Origin: DATEOR01 sp036279015
GTDB taxonomy: Bacteria; Actinomycetota; Thermoleophilia; Gaiellales; Gaiellaceae
Direction: 5' to 3'
Assembly: GCA_036279015.1 (NCBI GenBank)
Contig: DASUJY010000017.1
Location: 53,139 to 117,138, forward strand
Length of the DNA stretch: 64,000 nt
The notes beneath the pieces were generated by a model, which had not been told where the DNA came from, did not search any database, and saw only the letters and a list, made by a program, of their open reading frames with translations. Made by a program: the position numbers and the translations under genes. Every line of letters starts with the position of its first letter. Position 1 is the stretch's first letter. Below are positions 52,587 to 64,000 of this stretch, piece by piece.

Positions 52587-53317
52587 TGGCCGCCCACGGC
52601 AAGCGCTACCGCCAGGCCCGCTCGGCGTTCGACCGCGAGCAGGCCTACTCGCCCGTCGAGGCGGTCCGGCTGCTCAAGGAGGCGCCCGACGCGAAGTTCG
52701 ACGAGACCGTCGAGGTGCACTTCAACCTCGGCCTCAACGTCCGCCACGCCGACCAGCAGCTTCGCGGCACTCTCATGCTCCCGCACGGCACGGGCAGCGA
52801 CGTCCGAATCGCCGTCTTCGCCGAGGGCGAGAAGGCGAAGGAGGCCGAGGACGCCGGCGCCGACGTCGTCGGCTCGGCGGATCTCGCCACGAGGATCGAG
52901 GGCGGCTTCGAGGACTTCGACGTCGCCATCGCGACGCCCGACATGATGGGCACGGTCGGGAAGCTCGGCCGCATCCTCGGCCCGCGCGGCAAGATGCCGA
53001 ACCCGAAGGCGGGAACCGTGACCTTCGACGTCGGGAAGGCCGTCCGCGACTCGAAGGCGGGCAAGCTCGAGTACCGCACCGACCGCGGCGCCAACGTGCA
53101 CCTCGCGATCGGCAAGAAGAGCTTCGAGGAGCGTGCGCTCGTCGAGAACTACGCCACCGTCGTCGAGGAGATCATCCGTGCGAAGCCGTCGGCCGCCAAG
53201 GGCCGCTACATCAGCACGATCACGCTGACGAGCTCGATGGGCCCCGGGATCCACGTCGACCCGCAGAAGGTGCGCGGGATCGTGGAGGAGCTGGAGGAGG
53301 CGGCCGTCCCGGCGTAG
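52586..53317 (+). CDS. rplA: 50S ribosomal protein L1
   Basis: A 243-residue protein. Landmarks are FDETVEVHFNLGLNVRHADQ, LGPRGKMPNPKAGTVT and the C-terminal YISTITLTSSMGPGIHVDP. It forms the L1 stalk and can repress translation of its own operon. Length is normal for actinobacteria. Confidence 0.97.
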   Translation: MAAHGKRYRQARSAFDREQAYSPVEAVRLLKEAPDAKFDETVEVHFNLGLNVRHADQQLRGTLMLPHGTGSDVRIAVFAEGEKAKEAEDAGADVVGSADLATRIEGGFEDFDVAIATPDMMGTVGKLGRILGPRGKMPNPKAGTVTFDVGKAVRDSKAGKLEYRTDRGANVHLAIGKKSFEERALVENYATVVEEIIRAKPSAAKGRYISTITLTSSMGPGIHVDPQKVRGIVEELEEAAVPA

Positions 53318-53323
53318 CCGTCC

Positions 53324-53458
53324 GACAGAGCCCGTCGCCGAAGACAGCCGGCGGCCTCAGGGGAGACCCCGGGGCGTAAGACCTGCCGAGGCGGACGAGA
53401 GAGGATCGAACGATCGCCTCTGCTCGTGCCCGCCCGGAAGGCGGGCGCGATTCGTTTT
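53324..53458 (+). ncRNA. L10 ribosomal leader with attenuator
   Basis: The 155-bp gap before rplJ has the purine-rich GAAGACAGCCGG ... TAAGACCTGCCGAGGCGG pattern typical of L10 leader RNA, the site to which L10-(L12)4 binds. It ends in a Rho-independent hairpin, GCCCGCC (53428-53434) with GGCGGGC (53440-53446), followed by GCGATTCGTTTT. Excess L10-L12 would favour termination, reducing rplJL expression. Confidence 0.75.
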
Positions 53459-53472
53459 GAGGAGGTGATTGG

Positions 53473-54135
53473 ATGCTGAAGCAAGAGAAGGAACGAGTAG
53501 TCGCCGACCTGGTCGAGCGCCTGCGTTCGTCCGAGACCCTGATCGTGGCCGACTACCGCGGCCTCTCGATGCCGGAGATCGACGGCGTGCGCACCGAGCT
53601 CCTGAAGCACGGGGCGCGCTTCACGGTCGTCAAGAACACGCTCACGCGCCGCGCCGCGGAGGAGGCGGGCGTCCCCGCGCTGCTCGACCTGCTCGACGGG
53701 CCGACCGCGATCGCGTTCGTGGGCGACGGGGACATGGTCGGCGTCGCGAAGGCGCTCAGCGACTCGGCGCGCCAGACCAGGATCCTCAGCGTTCGCGGCG
53801 GGATCCTTCAGGGCCAGCCGATGAGCGCCGACCAGGTGCGCGACCTCGCCGCGCTCCCGCCCGCCGATGTCCTGCGCGGGCAGGTGCTGGCGGCGATCGT
53901 CGCGCCCCTGAACGCGATCGTGGGCCTGATCAACGCACCGCTCCAGAATCTCGTCGGGCTCATCGACGCCCGCATGGAGCAATTGGGGGGCGAGGAAGCC
54001 GAGGTGGCGCCTGAAGAGGCGGCGCCAGAGCCGGAAGCGATCGAGGAGAGCTCCGGCGCTAAGGCCGAGAGCAGCGAAGAGACCACAGCAGCGGAGGCAG
54101 AAGCCTCTGCGCCGGAATCCGAAACGGAGGAATAG
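53473..54135 (+). CDS. rplJ: 50S ribosomal protein L10
   Basis: A 220-residue protein with the N-terminal KERVVADLVERLRSSETLIV and IVADYRGLSMPEIDGVR, and the C-terminal L12-binding helix. After about residue 172 there is an acidic Glu/Ala/Ser tail of some 48 residues not found in most L10 proteins. ATG 53473 follows a ggaggtg RBS. Confidence 0.95.
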   Translation: MLKQEKERVVADLVERLRSSETLIVADYRGLSMPEIDGVRTELLKHGARFTVVKNTLTRRAAEEAGVPALLDLLDGPTAIAFVGDGDMVGVAKALSDSARQTRILSVRGGILQGQPMSADQVRDLAALPPADVLRGQVLAAIVAPLNAIVGLINAPLQNLVGLIDARMEQLGGEEAEVAPEEAAPEPEAIEESSGAKAESSEETTAAEAEASAPESETEE

Positions 54136-54137
54136 GA

Positions 54138-54533
54138 ATGGCAGCAACCGGAGTCGACAAGGTGTTCGACGAGCTCGGGAAGATGAGCGTTCTCGACCTC
54201 GTCGAGCTGAAGAAGAAGATCGAGGACGAGTGGGGCATCACGGCCGCCGCGCCGATGGCGGTCGCCGCGCCCGGCGCGGCTCCGGCAGCGGGGGGCGACG
54301 GTGCCGCCGCGGGCGAGGAGCAGTCCGAGTTCGACGTCGTCCTGACGAGCGCCGGCGACAAGAAGATCCAGGTGATCAAGGTCGTCCGCGCGATCACGAA
54401 CCTCGGCCTGAAGGAGGCGAAAGACCTCGTCGACGGGGCGCCGAGCCCGGTCAAGGAGGGCGTCGCCCGCGAGGAGGCCGACTCGATCAAGGCCCAGCTC
54501 GAGGAAGCAGGCGGAGCGGTCGAGATCAAGTAG
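54138..54533 (+). CDS. rplL: 50S ribosomal protein L7/L12
   Basis: A 131-residue protein. The N-terminal dimerisation domain (DKVFDELGKMSVLDLVELKK), an Ala/Gly hinge, and the C-terminal factor-binding domain (EFDVVLTSAGDKKIQVIKVVR, GLKEAKDLVDGAP) are all typical. A terminator follows 28 bp after the stop. Confidence 0.97.
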   Translation: MAATGVDKVFDELGKMSVLDLVELKKKIEDEWGITAAAPMAVAAPGAAPAAGGDGAAAGEEQSEFDVVLTSAGDKKIQVIKVVRAITNLGLKEAKDLVDGAPSPVKEGVAREEADSIKAQLEEAGGAVEIK

Positions 54534-54560
54534 CGTCCGCACCAACAGGGCGCTTGCAGC

Positions 54561-54598
54561 GAAGGGCCGCGGAGACGCGGCCTTTCGCTTTCTTTCAC
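54561..54598 (+). terminator. Terminator after rplL
   Basis: GAAGGGCCGC (54561-54570) pairs with GCGGCCTTTC (54577-54586), loop GGAGAC, then GCTTTCTTTC. It should separate the rplJL unit from the next gene. Confidence 0.8.
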
Positions 54599-54718
54599 CC
54601 GCGTGGGGGACGCGCGTCTCCCCCTTCCTGTGGATCTTTCCGGATGAGCCGCATGTTTCGTAAAGGCCCGGCATCTACCCGTGTGACGGACGCTCACCCT
54701 CGTGGAGGCAGGTCTTCG

Positions 54719-55459
54719 ATGAAGCTCGGTTTGAAAACACTCGTCATCGCTCTCGTCATGGCGCTGGCGGCGGTACCGGCGGCGTTCGCCGGCAACGGCC
54801 ACGGGGGCGGCAAGCCCTCCTGGGCCGGAGGCAACGGCAACGGATCCTCGACGGGCGGCGGCAAGCCGTCCTGGGCAGGCGGCGGCAAGCCGTCGTGGGC
54901 GGGCTCCAGGCATGCGAGCACGAACGCCCACCACGGCAAGAAGCCGAAGAAGGACAAGGCGAAGCACCACGAGGCCGATTCCCCGGCGGACGCAGGGACC
55001 CAGTCCGACGACGTCGACCTCGAGGGGCTGAACCCCGCCTGGTACTGCAAGACGGTCCGCGACGAGATGACCCAGCTCGAGCGCGACTTCGCGACGATGT
55101 TCGGAACCAACCAGAACAACGCGAACGCATTCGGCAAATGCGTCTCCCGGCGCGCGCACGGAGAGGATCTCTCCGACGCGGTCGGTGGAGACGACGCGCA
55201 GGAGGATTCCTGCGTTGCGGACGAGCAGCCCGACGTGGCCTCGGACGACGAGGAAACGACGGAGCTCGGCTCGGACGAGGAGGCTCCCAGCGAGGAGGAG
55301 TGCGAAAGCGACGACTCCTCGACGGACGAGCTGGCCGGCGAAGGGCAGGGTCAAGGCGGCGAGCAGGGTGAGGACGATCAGGGTGACGGCGAGGGCGACA
55401 CGGTGGAGGAGGGCGACTCGAGCGACCTCGCCACGGTGCTTCGCTTCGTCAGGCTCTAG
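54719..55459 (+). CDS. Secreted repeat protein with acidic C-terminus
   Basis: A 246-residue protein starting at ATG 54719 behind a ggagg RBS. A signal peptide ends after AAVPAAFAG near residue 24. Three copies of GGKPSWAG follow, then a Lys/His-rich segment, a small domain with two Cys (NPAWYCKTVRDEM, NAFGKCVSRRA), and a long Asp/Glu/Gly-rich tail. I do not recognise the family; the central WYC to KCV part recurs in actinobacterial secreted proteins. Its insertion between rplL and rpoB, flanked by terminators on both sides, is unusual. Confidence 0.7.
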   Translation: MKLGLKTLVIALVMALAAVPAAFAGNGHGGGKPSWAGGNGNGSSTGGGKPSWAGGGKPSWAGSRHASTNAHHGKKPKKDKAKHHEADSPADAGTQSDDVDLEGLNPAWYCKTVRDEMTQLERDFATMFGTNQNNANAFGKCVSRRAHGEDLSDAVGGDDAQEDSCVADEQPDVASDDEETTELGSDEEAPSEEECESDDSSTDELAGEGQGQGGEQGEDDQGDGEGDTVEEGDSSDLATVLRFVRL

Positions 55460-55483
55460 CGCGTAGACGCGAACGTTCGTCGA

Positions 55484-55518
55484 GCGAGAGAGGCGCCACG
55501 GCGCCTCTCTCGCGTTTT
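55484..55518 (+). terminator. Terminator before the rpoB promoter region
   Basis: GCGAGAGAGGCGCC (55484-55497) pairs with GGCGCCTCTCTCGC (55500-55513), followed by GTTTTC. It is almost a perfect 14-bp palindrome. Confidence 0.8.
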
Positions 55519-55532
55519 CGGGCTGGGCGCGC

Positions 55533-55603
55533 TATAGTGCGAGTCCGACGAGGCGGGCACCGCAGGATTTCCCTTGCGGAGGAGCCGCCTCGTTTGCTAC
55601 TCT
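55533..55603 (+). promoter_or_regulatory. Probable rpoBC promoter region
   Basis: Two candidates lie in the 219-bp gap: a TATAGT -10 at 55533-55538 without a good -35, and TTGCGG (55574-55579) with TACTCT (55598-55603) at 18-bp spacing. The strong terminator just upstream means rpoBC needs its own promoter here. Confidence 0.45.
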
Positions 55604-55678
55604 TGAGGGTCGCGCCGCCGTTTGCCGCTTCTGCCTGCAATTTGACGTTCGACCCTGCCTAGAGGGAGGTCTCACTTC

Positions 55679-63927
<8,249 letters not shown>

Positions 63928-63946
63928 CCGCGTCGGCAAGTCGTAA

Positions 63947-63971
63947 AGGGGGCGGGCACCACCCGCCCCCT
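63947..63971 (+). terminator. Hairpin after rpoC
   Basis: AGGGGGCGGG (63947-63956) pairs with CCCGCCCCCT (63962-63971), loop CACCA. The T-run is weak (CTGCTACTT). It lies 19 bp after the stop. Confidence 0.6.
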
Positions 63972-64000
63972 CTGCTACTTAAGGGCAGGGTCGTGAGGAA

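Overview
The window reads as a chromosomal segment of a high-GC actinobacterium. The best fit is Thermoleophilia (Gaiellales/Solirubrobacterales type), inferred from the very high GC, the frequent GTG/TTG and leaderless starts, a complete type IV pilus locus in a lineage without obvious outer-membrane genes, and the tRNA-Met-rpmG-secE-nusG-rplKAJL-rpoBC block. No rRNA, taxonomic marker search or database comparison was available, so the assignment is tentative.

Layout. 0-8.5 kb: a secreted protein, a membrane protein, a DNA glycosylase (fpg) head to head with an asparaginase-II-type gene, a primary-type sigma factor, a GT-C membrane glycosyltransferase, a CDF metal exporter and tRNA-Tyr. 8.6-25.4 kb: a type IV pilus (T4P) locus with two PilT-type ATPases, PilB, PilC, PilD, PilM/N/O, a PilP-like protein, a major pilin, two minor pilins with the classic Glu5 signal, and a large PilX-like protein. 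It also holds a lytic transglycosylase/M23 wall hydrolase fusion, a PASTA protein and an exported cysteine-free thioredoxin-fold protein. No secretin (PilQ) is present. 25.5-30 kb: a mosaic stretch with a 5'-truncated pstB next to intact phoU, a YkvA-like gene next to a 5'-truncated cation transporter, and an arsR-arsM-arsN arsenic methylation operon whose arsN is frameshifted. 30-40.4 kb: a two-component system, an orphan paralogue of the PilX-like protein, a multicopper oxidase with two embedded heavy-metal-binding motifs, a flavin monooxygenase, three universal stress proteins, a GreA-like factor and a decayed two-component pair. 40.4-51 kb: aconitase, small membrane and cupin genes, a PadR pair, modABC with a MerR-Mop regulator, and a metallo-beta-lactamase/rhodanese fusion. 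51-64 kb: tRNA-Met, rpmG, secE, nusG, rplK, rplA, an L10 leader, rplJ, rplL, a secreted repeat protein, rpoB and rpoC.

Main discovery. Ten transcription units, nine in the T4P locus plus the distant GT-C glycosyltransferase, carry a 28-bp element: a T-rich/A-rich tetramer (TAAA, TCAA, TTGA, TTAA, TAAC and looser forms), exactly 16 bp, then GCCGATAN or a close variant. This is the architecture of sigma-28 (FliA/SigD/WhiG) promoters. In most cases the start codon lies only 7-9 bases after the -10 element, so leaderless mRNAs are predicted. pilC and the divergent minor pilin gene share one -35 tetramer. The window therefore suggests a T4P regulon run by a flagellar/sporulation-type sigma factor, together with wall-remodelling and possibly glycosylation functions. 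That sigma factor is not encoded in this window.
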